Source of the DNA: a virus
Length of the DNA stretch: 46,603 nucleotides
IMG/VR virus record: IMGVR_UViG_3300020438_000068
Location: 1 to 46,603 of that record
Reading direction: 5' to 3' (one strand)
Part shown: piece after piece, positions 39,901-46,603 of the stretch
Layout: every line of letters begins with the position of its first letter
Position numbering within the stretch: the stretch's first letter is position 1
Notes under the pieces: generated by a model
Seen by the model: the letters and a program-made list of their open reading frames with translations, nothing else
Databases searched by the model: none
What the model was told of the DNA's origin: nothing
Made by a program: the position numbers and the translations under genes

Positions 39901-40235
39901 TCATCAAAAGCCCCCTTAGGCCCAGCCAGCAGTGTCTCAATGCGTGAGAATGAGCGCTCAAAATCGATGGCCAGATTGACCGGGGCTTTGACTGTGCTGA
40001 TAGCCCGCTGAAGTGCAGCAAAGCTAGACTGAAGCACTTGAGCAGCAGAGCCCACAGTGATCAACCCCTGCTGGAACTTGCTGAACCCGCTGGCACTCCT
40101 CTCAACCGCTTTGTCAGTCTTTGCAGTCGAGCCCTCAAGCTGCTGCTGCATTCGGATTATTGAACGGTAGCCCTCAGTGACAAGATCAAGCCCATCTATC
40201 TTGATCTCAAGGACCTCTGTTGACTGTATGGCCAT
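36978..40235 (-). CDS. Tail tape measure protein
   Basis: A 1085-residue protein with the TP901-type tape-measure core in the N-terminal third (INLAIDFERSFSRIETLLAG-like segment, GDISTAAYQAISAGIPRSEV, and repeated ALTKRGIPASEAMTMLNAVV). A hydrophobic stretch lies around residues 440-520, then long Ala/Glu/Arg/Gln-rich coiled coils (about 520-930). Tail length scales with this protein, about 1.5 angstrom per residue, which predicts a tail near 160 nm. It lies just downstream of the frameshifted chaperone, as in lambda. Confidence 0.85.
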   Translation of the reverse strand: MAIQSTEVLEIKIDGLDLVTEGYRSIIRMQQQLEGSTAKTDKAVERSASGFSKFQQGLITVGSAAQVLQSSFAALQRAISTVKAPVNLAIDFERSFSRIETLLAGPKGAFDDLRQGLLELASTVPQTAGDISTAAYQAISAGIPRSEVVGFLEAASKTAVAAGGSLTQSVELLTAATNAFGDQGIDAQKASDIFFSTVREGVLTMESLGGVFGQGAALSGYGVSLEEMGASLAALTKRGIPASEAMTMLNAVVKLIASDSMPGAKAMQKLGIETGVTALQSKGLTGVLEQVLEKTQGNTEVINTFGRRAEAIKGVVNLLAGGMENYTKALDANRNAAGSTADAYGKMSADTQGAIDRFKALSEDILRRMGESVLPAVNDALQRLSQWVATEGPAMASRFADIAETFLEFGVFILENSGKIMAALKGMFAAVALNQFASSVSQASEQLTKFAAASAAGSMGFGAKITTALRSPGVIGPALVAASALGALIGNAIGERMAESYSHHTDRLERTFDDFEARVKEQQSELDQMLADRGQSSIEDSGKILAQARTGELVPIAERQGRRDADGRRIIDRADYVTAGEMVRGRGEAAAMDVAIARANEALEKAKTLEAQAQQITRESQLLGADSEARIRGVGPMQRPFERNRIDKELSDLAVAFDDTQKAAKAARESASQIVAATEKAIANQGKRSPAVKPTGSPRAALTDDQKKAIVEREAQRAQLAQLEAQDRVLMLKAQGKHDEAELEQMRLHHTEQIKQRHALKGELGAMLERQHAEEQALIERQAEAKRSKSAEEAERERQDRMRRAEQLAALRYDIGQRRLMQGGNDYQAQLNDLNQQHRAERELAQGQADLLLQIDQYYAEEKRRLVWQAHEATIQDIQGTGQAVGGSITSIMGSLSSMRQARLKAAKTDLQAGKISRQAYEEQSRAAFDAEKKVIIAKGVMSGFMAATEAALALSAFAIGNVPGGIAHTAASVAHAANAAQSSVMADAAYRADSSPIGGSASGGSASQGPALGAQTMGGSGTQPSDLEERRGPSIQFGDIVLSDVPALLSSDGVNHLGRQIAQSVTDEINRQQEIPGGFRMNGG

Positions 40236-40238
40236 GGT

Positions 40239-40670
40239 CTACCAGCTTTCCTCAGTGCGTGTTTTGTAGGCCCCCGCCGAATCAACTTGGCCCTTGATGG
40301 AGACGATCCCGTCTCTCATCACAGCCGTTGGCATCTCCGTCATCCAGGTGCTTGGGATACCGCTTTGGATCTCAAGCAGTGTGTCAGCAACCTCACCCAC
40401 CCACCCTGAGTGATATTGTGGTGAGCCGGAATCAATCATTGAGAGTGGACAACGGTCCACCTCCAAGAACACGATCTCACCCGTCTCATCAGGCTGACTG
40501 TGAAAGCCCCTGAAGGCCTCCGATGGGCAGGCCGCCCCAAAGATCTCATCCACCGAAATGACCGCTCCGAGCTCAATCATTTCTGCGTTGAATGGACACC
40601 AAGCCAGCCGCGCCCTTGCTCCTGGCAGGGCCGAACTGAGAGGACCACCACAGTTGCCCCTAGCCTCCAT
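40239..40670 (-). CDS. Tail assembly chaperone, -1 frame part
   Basis: A 143-residue frame whose first ATG overlaps the stop of the 40670-41605 gene (TAATG). The frame stays open upstream for another 43 codons to the slippery site at 40799-40805, with no stop and no usual start. The upstream part is Cys-rich (CGQCTGDG), so the natural product is probably the C-terminal extension of the fused chaperone (about 455 residues in all). A separate protein from the ATG is also possible. Chaperones of this kind bind the tape measure during tail assembly. Confidence 0.75.
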   Translation of the reverse strand: MEARGNCGGPLSSALPGARARLAWCPFNAEMIELGAVISVDEIFGAACPSEAFRGFHSQPDETGEIVFLEVDRCPLSMIDSGSPQYHSGWVGEVADTLLEIQSGIPSTWMTEMPTAVMRDGIVSIKGQVDSAGAYKTRTEESW

Positions 40671-41605
40671 TAGGCCCGCCTGCTTTGCTCTGACTCCATC
40701 ACCTGTGCATTGGCCGCAGGCCCAGCCGTCTGCGGGGCTCTTTGCCCGCTTTCTGGCACGCCCTTGCCAGGCATAGAGAGCGCAGAGCAGGCCCCCGGTT
40801 TTCCCAGGGTTGAAAGGTTCCTTACATGCCTAGCCACCTCAGTGACAACCGACTCAGCCTCAACACACTGATTGATGAACTCAGCAACCGGAAACCGTCC
40901 ACCCTCCATGAAAAGGGGGAAGCCTCCCACCTCCTCAACAGACAAAGAGAACAACTCACAATCACGATCAAAGCTCCAGTTTTCAAAGTCGTCTATTGCT
41001 TTTTGATCTTTGGCCGGGAGAGCTGACACATATGAGCTGTATGCCTCACCTGCATCTTCCCCCCTCCGCTGTGCACGCCTTGCCACATCTGAGGCCCTTG
41101 AAAACTGGAGCTCACCAAGGGCAGGCTTGAGCCTGTAACCTCGATCAAACTTCCTCAAGCTCTCCTTTGTCAGTGGCTTAATGTGCACACCCGTGGCCTC
41201 TGCTGGGTCCGGGTCAAGCAAGTCTGTGAGGTCTGAGGATTCACGATATTGGGCAGCCGCTGCCTGTGCCCTCACCCATGCCAGGGCTGTCCTCATATCC
41301 TCCTCAGAGAGAGCATCACGCAGCTTGCCCGCTGCCTTGATTTGCTCCTCTCCCTCAAAAATCTTGGTGATAACCTCGGCGCCTGCAACCCTTATGGCTG
41401 TTAAAGCCTTGGTGATGTCTGCGCCCGGTCCAGCAGAAGCCCGGACCGCACGCAGCATCTCACCTAAAAGGTCGTTCTCACTGGCATCTTCAAGGTCAGC
41501 ATCAACCAGCCTGCGAGCCTTAGCAATCTGGGCTTGCCAGACAGCCGAATCACAGAGCAGCACTAACCTCTCAGCCCCTCCAACACTGGTGAGTTTTTTA
41601 AGCAT
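40670..41605 (-). CDS. Tail assembly chaperone, zero-frame product
   Basis: A 311-residue helical protein between the tail tube and the tape measure. It has the place and role of lambda gpG. Residues 1-269 are shared with a longer frameshift product. After the slip site the zero-frame tail is low-complexity (SGQRAPQTAGPAANAQ), while the -1 frame continues in protein-like sequence. The segment FDRDCELFSLSVEEVGGFPL near the slip site is shared by both forms. It should coat the tape measure until tube polymerisation. No domain is recognised by motif alone. Confidence 0.75.
   Translation of the reverse strand: MLKKLTSVGGAERLVLLCDSAVWQAQIAKARRLVDADLEDASENDLLGEMLRAVRASAGPGADITKALTAIRVAGAEVITKIFEGEEQIKAAGKLRDALSEEDMRTALAWVRAQAAAAQYRESSDLTDLLDPDPAEATGVHIKPLTKESLRKFDRGYRLKPALGELQFSRASDVARRAQRRGEDAGEAYSSYVSALPAKDQKAIDDFENWSFDRDCELFSLSVEEVGGFPLFMEGGRFPVAEFINQCVEAESVVTEVARHVRNLSTLGKPGACSALSMPGKGVPESGQRAPQTAGPAANAQVMESEQSRRA
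40799..40805 (-). other. Programmed -1 ribosomal frameshift site
   Basis: On the - strand the heptamer reads G GGA AAA in the phase needed for tandem slippage (X XXY YYZ): GGA and AAA are codons 268 and 269 of the 41605 gene. After a -1 slip the frame is open through the whole 40670-40239 gene. Lambda G/GT uses the related G GGA AAG in the same gene position, between the tail tube and the tape measure. Confidence 0.8.
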
Positions 41606-41610
41606 TTATC

Positions 41611-43053
41611 TTAGGCCTTTTTTGGTAGAACCAACATGAAAGGGGCCTTGGCAAGTGCAAGGTCACCAGCTGCCACACCCGTGAGATTTGCGATCCCACT
41701 TTCTTGGATTGCCATCAGCTGAGTTGTCTGCTGGATGCGTCCCTCATCACCGGCCACTGGGTTGCTCTCCCCATCTGCACGCCCGCCGTTCAAAAGAATG
41801 AATGCCGCGCCTTGACCACCGCTGGTGCTGCTTGGCCCCATTCCTAAGATAAGGGTCCTGCGCTCTTCACCCACCAGCATGCGCTGTAGGTCTGTGTCTG
41901 CCTCAGTGGTGAGGGATACGGTGCATCGAGCATCATTAACCTCAGCCGCTGTGCTGCGTAAAATCCCAGTGGTCGAGGGAGATGAGGGGGCAATGTCAAA
42001 TTCAACGTCACAGCTCCAATCAAAATTAGCTTTCTCAGTACGCGCTAGGCTGACCCCACCAGCGGCAGCGCCCGTGTGATTGGCGGCCAAGTCGACCCGC
42101 GCCCCATAACGCATCTGGGCGAGCTTTCCAGGGGGCTCAGCCGTGGCCACAGTCTCAGCTGAGGCACCATCATTGGTGACTACAACACCAGGCTTGACGC
42201 TCATGGTGAGGCTGGCACCTAGGTTGTCTTGAGAGATGCTGAAGCCGGAACAGCGAGCCAAGCAGGCTACACGCTCAACTGATGCGTCTGTCCCGCTGCC
42301 GCCCATGGAGAATTTCACAAAACAATCAAGTGACTTTGCATTTGCCGCCCCAATGACAGGATAGAAGGCATAACAAAGCTCTATCGCATCACCCTGCATC
42401 ACCTGGCTAGTCCACCGTGGGTGAACCTTGACAGTGGTGTCAGTACCATCACTGCTCATGCTTGTGACAACGGCATATTCATGTGCAATGGCGTTGGTTT
42501 TTCGCCTTCTCACTGGAGCGCCTATTTTCAGAAACCCGGCATCAGAATCACTCACGATGAAGGTGTCACCGTCAGCGCCAACCGCGTTCTCACTGGCAGC
42601 AATTGAGGTGGGTGATGCATTGCCTGGATCATGAAGCCCCATAGAGGTGCTGAGGATTCGGCCAAAGCCGTACTTGAGAGGGTCACCACCTGCAGCCGTC
42701 CTGAAGCGATGGCTGACAGAGACATCATCCGTATAGAAGGCTCTAATGAAAGTATCGACAGGCGCGTTAAACTTCTCAGATCCAGTGGTATTGACCACCC
42801 CGATAGGACTAGGAATCTGAGCACCTGCGGTCATCCCACCATGATCCTCTTGATGGAAGGCCTCAGAGCCAGCGGTGAAGGCTTCAACGCTTGCCCGCGT
42901 GGTAGCCATGCCCGCAAATTGATTGATCGTAGCCTCAGCCCCTGCAGCTGGGTTGGCTGGGATCTGAGGTAGAAGGTTGCTGTCTGCGTCTGCAGACCCT
43001 GCAGCGCTGATGGCCACAGAAACTGAATAAATATTTGAGCTCTTGCCGCTCAT
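41611..43053 (-). CDS. Major tail tube protein
   Basis: A 480-residue beta-rich protein, Gly/Ala/Ser/Thr rich, with an AGGAG ribosome site. Its position after the tail terminator and before the chaperone is that of the tail tube subunit. At 480 residues it is longer than the roughly 200-350 residues of many tubes, so it may carry an added surface (Ig-like) domain; the region around residues 300-400 is a candidate. It should be among the most abundant virion proteins. Confidence 0.75.
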   Translation of the reverse strand: MSGKSSNIYSVSVAISAAGSADADSNLLPQIPANPAAGAEATINQFAGMATTRASVEAFTAGSEAFHQEDHGGMTAGAQIPSPIGVVNTTGSEKFNAPVDTFIRAFYTDDVSVSHRFRTAAGGDPLKYGFGRILSTSMGLHDPGNASPTSIAASENAVGADGDTFIVSDSDAGFLKIGAPVRRRKTNAIAHEYAVVTSMSSDGTDTTVKVHPRWTSQVMQGDAIELCYAFYPVIGAANAKSLDCFVKFSMGGSGTDASVERVACLARCSGFSISQDNLGASLTMSVKPGVVVTNDGASAETVATAEPPGKLAQMRYGARVDLAANHTGAAAGGVSLARTEKANFDWSCDVEFDIAPSSPSTTGILRSTAAEVNDARCTVSLTTEADTDLQRMLVGEERRTLILGMGPSSTSGGQGAAFILLNGGRADGESNPVAGDEGRIQQTTQLMAIQESGIANLTGVAAGDLALAKAPFMLVLPKKA

Positions 43054-43070
43054 GTCTTAACTCCTAAAGA

Positions 43071-43556
43071 TTAAAGGTCATAAGAGGCAGTGATTGTGAT
43101 CACGGAGATCAGCCCCTCGAAAGTTCGCCCGCTGTCATCACCAAGCTCAAAAGAGCTGATCTCGCCTGGCTCTGCTGAGAGGTGGGCGAGACCCCCAACA
43201 TTTGCCCAGCCAGATCTAAAAATTGCGTCAATGAGTGCCTGCTGGTCTTTTCTTACCTCAGCCATCAAGGCAGACCGATCAACGTTCCCCCCGCCGTCAT
43301 ACCGGACCCGCACTGGGATGATATCGGTGTACCCACTGGGAGCCTCACCACCAAGCCTCACCGGCTCGCTCTGTGTGTCCTCGGTGGCCAACTCAAATAC
43401 CCTGCTATGACCAACCAACTCCTCAAGGCTGCCTCGCCCAGAGAGTGAATCGGCATCAGAGAATGCGCCACGGGGCACCACAAACTTGGTCACCGTGGCC
43501 GCTGGTAAACTCTTGAGAGAGGCCCGCACATGCTTGATTACCTGATCAAAGTTCAC
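43071..43556 (-). CDS. Tail terminator-like protein
   Basis: A 161-residue protein beginning at GTG (GTGA overlap). The order completion protein, this gene, tail tube fits the tail terminator (lambda gpU-like), which caps the tube and joins it to the head. The N-terminus is helical (FDQVIKHVRASLKSLPA), and the rest is mixed alpha/beta ending in a strand (LISVITITASYDL), as in that family. Identification is by order and size. Confidence 0.65.
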   Translation of the reverse strand: MNFDQVIKHVRASLKSLPAATVTKFVVPRGAFSDADSLSGRGSLEELVGHSRVFELATEDTQSEPVRLGGEAPSGYTDIIPVRVRYDGGGNVDRSALMAEVRKDQQALIDAIFRSGWANVGGLAHLSAEPGEISSFELGDDSGRTFEGLISVITITASYDL

Positions 43557-44065
43557 CGCTTAGGCCTCCGAAACACCATATTGACAACCCTCTTGAAGTA
43601 TCGCCGGATCTTGGCCCGGTCCTTGGGTGAAACTCCGATCCATTCACGGGTTTCATTTATGGCCAGGCCATAGAGGCGAGGATCACCAGCTATCCCAATC
43701 GAGACCTGATCCCGTTTTCTGCTGACCTTGAGAACCCTGAAAGATCGACGCAAAGCGCCAGAGGCCGTGAGGGTCACACGTGCATATCCAAGGGCTCTAA
43801 ACTTGTACTGACGATAACCCCGCTTAAACAGCATGCTTTTGCCTGTCCGGCTGAGCTTGCCCCCCTTAGGCTTGGGCATGACGCCCTTGGTGGGGATGTA
43901 GATCGCTTTCTTGCTGTAAGGCTTAAACCCTCGATCTTTAACGTCTTTACCTTGATCAAAGGTCCTATGGGCTATGACGTTCACAGCGAACGTTCCCACA
44001 TTAAAGCTGTGATCCCGTTTCCAGGGCTTCCCAGCCTTGAGCTTTTTGAGCTTTTTGTAGCCCAC
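43553..44065 (-). CDS. Tail completion protein (HK97 gp10/Mu G-like)
   Basis: A 170-residue, very basic protein starting at GTG behind AAAGGTGG. The segments FKPYSKKAIYIPTKG, LSRTGKSMLFK and SGALRRSFRV, then REWIGVSPKDRAKIR, resemble the Mu gpG/HK97 gp10 family of head-tail or tail-completion proteins. It is the first gene of the leftward tail operon. The strong positive charge may reflect contact with DNA or the capsid. Confidence 0.7.
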   Translation of the reverse strand: MGYKKLKKLKAGKPWKRDHSFNVGTFAVNVIAHRTFDQGKDVKDRGFKPYSKKAIYIPTKGVMPKPKGGKLSRTGKSMLFKRGYRQYKFRALGYARVTLTASGALRRSFRVLKVSRKRDQVSIGIAGDPRLYGLAINETREWIGVSPKDRAKIRRYFKRVVNMVFRRPKR

Positions 44066-44095
44066 AGTACACCACCTTTATGCCTTCCATGATCT

Positions 44096-44116
44096 CACGT
44101 GTTCCAATTTTGTGCA
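44096..44116 (+). promoter_or_regulatory. 21-bp late-region element, copy 2
   Basis: CACGTGTTC followed by CAATTTTGTGCA, 19 of 21 identical to 23524-23544. It sits in the 91-base gap between the leftward tail operon and the rightward 44157 operon. TTCCAA, 17 bases and TAGAAT could form the rightward promoter that starts within it. Confidence 0.6.
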
Positions 44117-44156
44117 ATTGTGACTAGAATGAGAACGGGCAAAAAAAGGCTGACAC

Positions 44157-45317
44157 TTGGCAACATACCCCTTTGACACAACGATCCCCAACCCCATCAG
44201 CGTGGCAGTGGGTACAGAGAGCACAGCGGCACTGATGCCAACTCTGGCCAGCGCCGTGAATGCCTCGCACGCTTACGGGTCAGGTGTATTGGTAAGCCAG
44301 AGCTTCACTGGTCAGGCTGCAGTATGCAGGCAGGTGCTAGCCTCAGTGGTTGGGAATAAGGGCACTCTCTGCAGCTGGTTTGTGCCTCAGATTACAGCTG
44401 CTCACACATCAGCCAGGGCTACTATCAGGTTTAGCCGCTTGACAAGCCCAGGCAGCAATGTGGCCGGGACTATTAGCCTGAAGATTGGATCAACTGTACT
44501 GGGAGCAATCAACGTTGATGCTACCAGGACCCTGGATAGCCCATCGGTAGTCAGTCTTGACATCACGATCCCCTTTGATGGTTCTGAGTATCAGCGGATC
44601 GATCTAGTTGTAGACTGGCCCGATCATGTCTCTGGCGGGTCAAATGATGAGACATTTTTTCTGATTCGCTCTGTCCATATCTATTCAAAGCAACTGACAT
44701 CCCCTTTGCCGGCAGGAGCCGTGGCCAGCAGTGGTGGACAGCTGGTGCCAATCGGTCAAAAGGCCAGCAGCACAGGGGCACCTTTTAGCGCTGCTTTAGG
44801 CATGGCCCTGCTCAATGATCTGAGCGCCATAGACAAAAGAAGAAAGCCAATCCTAGCCTGGGGAACTGTCCGCTTTATCAGTATTCTTGATGCAGTCTTA
44901 CTGACTACACACAAGACAACCCCCACAATCCGACCACAAGATCTCAGCCTGTTTGGTACCCATGTTGTACGGAACTGCCCAAGGGGGCTGAGGCTGAGGG
45001 TTGTGGCTGAACTTGAGGCCACAGGTGAGGCCACTAGCACTGCAGTCTTTGTTGCTGGTCCAGCTGGTGAGGCCTTTGGCCGCGCCGGGAGATTTGACCA
45101 GAGCTCTGTGAGTACGCTGGCACTCACCGTTGGCAATTCGCAGACAGTGGTGGTGAGTGGTTATCTCACGGTGACTACCCCCTCACGCATGTCAATGTGT
45201 GCAGATGCCCACATCTCTGTTGGTGTCATCAGTCACAAAGAAGCCGTTTCAACCATGGGGATCACATCTCCAGCCGCAAACATTAAAAGCCTGGCAATCT
45301 GGGAAGATCCACAATGA
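44157..45317 (+). CDS. Virion structural protein, unknown type
   Basis: A 386-residue beta-rich protein starting at TTG behind AAAAAAAGG. Small Ser/Thr/Ala/Val-rich segments and the absence of membrane spans or motifs suggest a virion or appendage component. It is the first gene of the rightward block that continues into the endolysin (ATGA overlap) and the lysis genes, so it is expressed late. Adhesin-like or head-decoration roles are both possible. Confidence 0.6.
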   Translation: MATYPFDTTIPNPISVAVGTESTAALMPTLASAVNASHAYGSGVLVSQSFTGQAAVCRQVLASVVGNKGTLCSWFVPQITAAHTSARATIRFSRLTSPGSNVAGTISLKIGSTVLGAINVDATRTLDSPSVVSLDITIPFDGSEYQRIDLVVDWPDHVSGGSNDETFFLIRSVHIYSKQLTSPLPAGAVASSGGQLVPIGQKASSTGAPFSAALGMALLNDLSAIDKRRKPILAWGTVRFISILDAVLLTTHKTTPTIRPQDLSLFGTHVVRNCPRGLRLRVVAELEATGEATSTAVFVAGPAGEAFGRAGRFDQSSVSTLALTVGNSQTVVVSGYLTVTTPSRMSMCADAHISVGVISHKEAVSTMGITSPAANIKSLAIWEDPQ

Positions 45318-46036
45318 GTAAGGGTGATGATTTCGAGAGAGAATGGAACGCTAGGCAGATTGCTGCGGGTGTTCTTGAGGGTGCCCCCCTGGGTGAGCTT
45401 GTTAGGCTGGGAGCCTTGCAGGTACAGGCAGAGGCTGGGCTCAAGGCTGATGGCTTGGCAGGCCCCAAAACAATTGACGCCATTGAGGAGCGCCTAGGCT
45501 TGCACTCAGAGCCTAAGAAGGCCCCCAGGCGGACACGCAGAAAGCCCCCGCCTGATATTGTCCCAATCCCAAGCCCTAGGAATGTGGGCAGGGTCTATGG
45601 TGAGTTTGGTTATCGTGCCGACCCCAAAAAACCAGGGGCAATCATCCAAGACAAGAAATGGGTAAAAGACCACATAGTCAAGTGCTGGTTCAATGATCAA
45701 ACCCAGTACACATACATACACAAGTATGTGGCTGACGAGTTTACCAAGATTATGGCTGAGGCCTCTGGCGCGTCTGGGTATTACCCTACCAAGGTCTGGG
45801 CATGGGTAGCCCGTACAAAGATGTGGGATCCCAAGCGTGATCCATCAATGCACGCCTATGGGATCGCGGTAGATATTGACTGGCATCTCCACCCCTATGG
45901 AACGCTTGAGGGTGATGGCCCCCTATTCACGCCTGAGGGTGAGATCTTCATCAACGCATTTGAGGACAGGGGCTGGTCTTGGGGAGGGCGCTGGAGCACA
46001 CCCGATCCGCATCATTTTGAAAGGGTGCGCCGATGA
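45314..46036 (+). CDS. Endolysin: peptidoglycan-binding domain plus M15 peptidase
   Basis: A 240-residue protein. Residues 27-62 resemble a peptidoglycan-binding type 1 repeat (LQVQAEAGLKADGLAGPKTI). A basic Pro/Arg linker (68-82) follows. The C-terminal catalytic domain has the VanY/M15 zinc motifs SMHAYGIAVDID (His180, Asp187) and DPHHFE (His233/His234). Such enzymes cut peptide bonds in the peptidoglycan stem. No signal peptide is present, so release needs the holin. The lysis genes follow with overlaps. Confidence 0.85.
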   Translation: MSKGDDFEREWNARQIAAGVLEGAPLGELVRLGALQVQAEAGLKADGLAGPKTIDAIEERLGLHSEPKKAPRRTRRKPPPDIVPIPSPRNVGRVYGEFGYRADPKKPGAIIQDKKWVKDHIVKCWFNDQTQYTYIHKYVADEFTKIMAEASGASGYYPTKVWAWVARTKMWDPKRDPSMHAYGIAVDIDWHLHPYGTLEGDGPLFTPEGEIFINAFEDRGWSWGGRWSTPDPHHFERVRR

Positions 46037-46302
46037 ATACCCCAATTAAGCCCACCAGCATGACACTCCAAATTGGGCAGATCATTGCACTGGTCACAGC
46101 CGTGTCAGCTGGTGCCACCAAGATGACCACTCTTGAGGCTGATGCCAAAGAGGCACGCGATACAGCCGCAGAGACTAAGGCTGAGATTAAAGATGTGCGC
46201 TCCGAGCTCAGAAGGCAGAGAGAGCTTCTGGCCAGGCTAGAGGGTGACAGCAGGGCGATCCTGCAAATCCTAAGAATGAGAGGCGGTAACAATGGCCCGT
46301 GA
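46033..46302 (+). CDS. Small membrane/coiled-coil lysis protein, second copy
   Basis: The 89-residue counterpart of 52-321, with Ser25 in place of Ala25 and all other changes silent. It directly follows the complete endolysin gene by an ATGA overlap, which shows the true gene order across the genome junction. Confidence 0.8.
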   Translation: MNTPIKPTSMTLQIGQIIALVTAVSAGATKMTTLEADAKEARDTAAETKAEIKDVRSELRRQRELLARLEGDSRAILQILRMRGGNNGP

Positions 46303-46603
46303 ATGCTTCGAAGCCATGGCCCTGGCCATCGCTGTGATCTTCCTCGTTTTTGGCCTTTTTCGGCCTGGTGCTTGCGATGGGTTTGCACAGTCAAAAAAAC
46401 AGAGCCCAGCCCAGTCAGCAAAGCAGAATACGGGGCAGATGCTTGAGGTGTGCAATACCGTGGGGCTCATACGCCTGATCCTTGAGGCCGAAGATCACAA
46501 GAAAACCAAACAACCCAAGAAGGTAACCGATGACACTACAGCCAGAAATGATGAAGGCTCTAGCACTGTGCGCCGTGGCCACGTGGGGAATCACAGAGGC
46601 CAG
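46292..46603 (+). CDS. Second lysis-cassette protein, second copy (partial)
   Basis: Counterpart of 311-676, cut by the window end after 104 codons. The frame is intact. Replacements relative to the left copy include Ile/Val, Thr/Ser, Gly/Ala, Ala/Ser, Ile/Met, Val/Leu and Arg/His. Confidence 0.65.
   Translation, partial: MARECFEAMALAIAVIFLVFGLFRPGACDGFAQSKKQSPAQSAKQNTGQMLEVCNTVGLIRLILEAEDHKKTKQPKKVTDDTTARNDEGSSTVRRGHVGNHRGQ
46530..46603 (+). CDS. Holin-like protein, second copy (partial)
   Basis: First 24 or so codons of the counterpart of 549-809. The three differences in this stretch are silent in this frame. Confidence 0.6.
   Translation, partial: MTLQPEMMKALALCAVATWGITEA

Larger units (their letters stand above)
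45982..46603. repeat. Terminal near-repeat, right copy
   Basis: Collinear with 1-622 at about 94% identity and cut by the window end. Substitutions cluster most densely at about 46404-46460, the middle of the second lysis gene. No insertion or deletion is present. Confidence 0.9.

Overview
The window holds one complete genome unit of a tailed, temperate, siphovirus-like bacteriophage (Caudoviricetes), plus a short second pass over its start. Bases 1-622 and 45982-46603 are collinear and about 94% identical, so the genome unit is close to 45.98 kb. The two ends come from sister variants rather than from one molecule read twice. Signs of a phage are the terminase, portal, protease/scaffold, HK97-type major capsid, tape measure, tail tube, lysis genes, integrase and repressor. 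The host is probably Gram-negative, because the lysis cassette encodes an M15 peptidase, holin-like proteins and a spanin-like protein. The sequence does not identify the host genus. I found no tRNA, rRNA, CRISPR array or insertion sequence.

Layout. The + strand block running from 44157 across the end to 6334 carries a structural protein, the endolysin, a tightly overlapping set of small membrane proteins, a helix-turn-helix/metallophosphoesterase protein and about ten small orphan genes. The orphans lie behind three copies of one promoter/leader element. A long - strand block (23440 to 6367) carries a ParB-like/DNA methyltransferase, portal, protease with nested scaffold, major capsid, Mu F-like minor head protein, head-tail proteins, fibre proteins, and the large tail hub and tip proteins. 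Inside it, pointing the other way, sits an Erf-type single-strand annealing protein with two small companions (11617-12594). Terminase small and large subunits (23558-25830) run divergently from the head genes.

A - strand replication and recombination operon (29976 to 26181) encodes an initiator whose gene contains six iterons beside an AT-rich stretch, a DnaC-like loader, a RuvC-like resolvase and a YqaJ-type exonuclease. The lysogeny switch lies at 30610-30807 between a Cro/CI-type repressor (-) and an SSB-led rightward operon (+). That operon continues through a HTH protein, a GNAT-like protein, a ribbon-helix-helix protein, a putative excisionase and a tyrosine integrase, followed by a candidate attP and three orphan genes. 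A second - strand tail block (44065 to 35723) encodes tail completion, terminator, tail tube, tail assembly chaperone, tape measure and a distal tail protein.

The most informative signals are: a correctly phased -1 slippery heptamer joining the two tail-chaperone frames; a lambda-like origin inside the initiator gene; gene slots flanked by repeated promoter/leader DNA at 2743-5325; a 21-bp element with a CACGTG core in both major divergent intergenic regions; and the two-variant terminal repeat, which serves as a built-in test of selection on the overlapping lysis genes.
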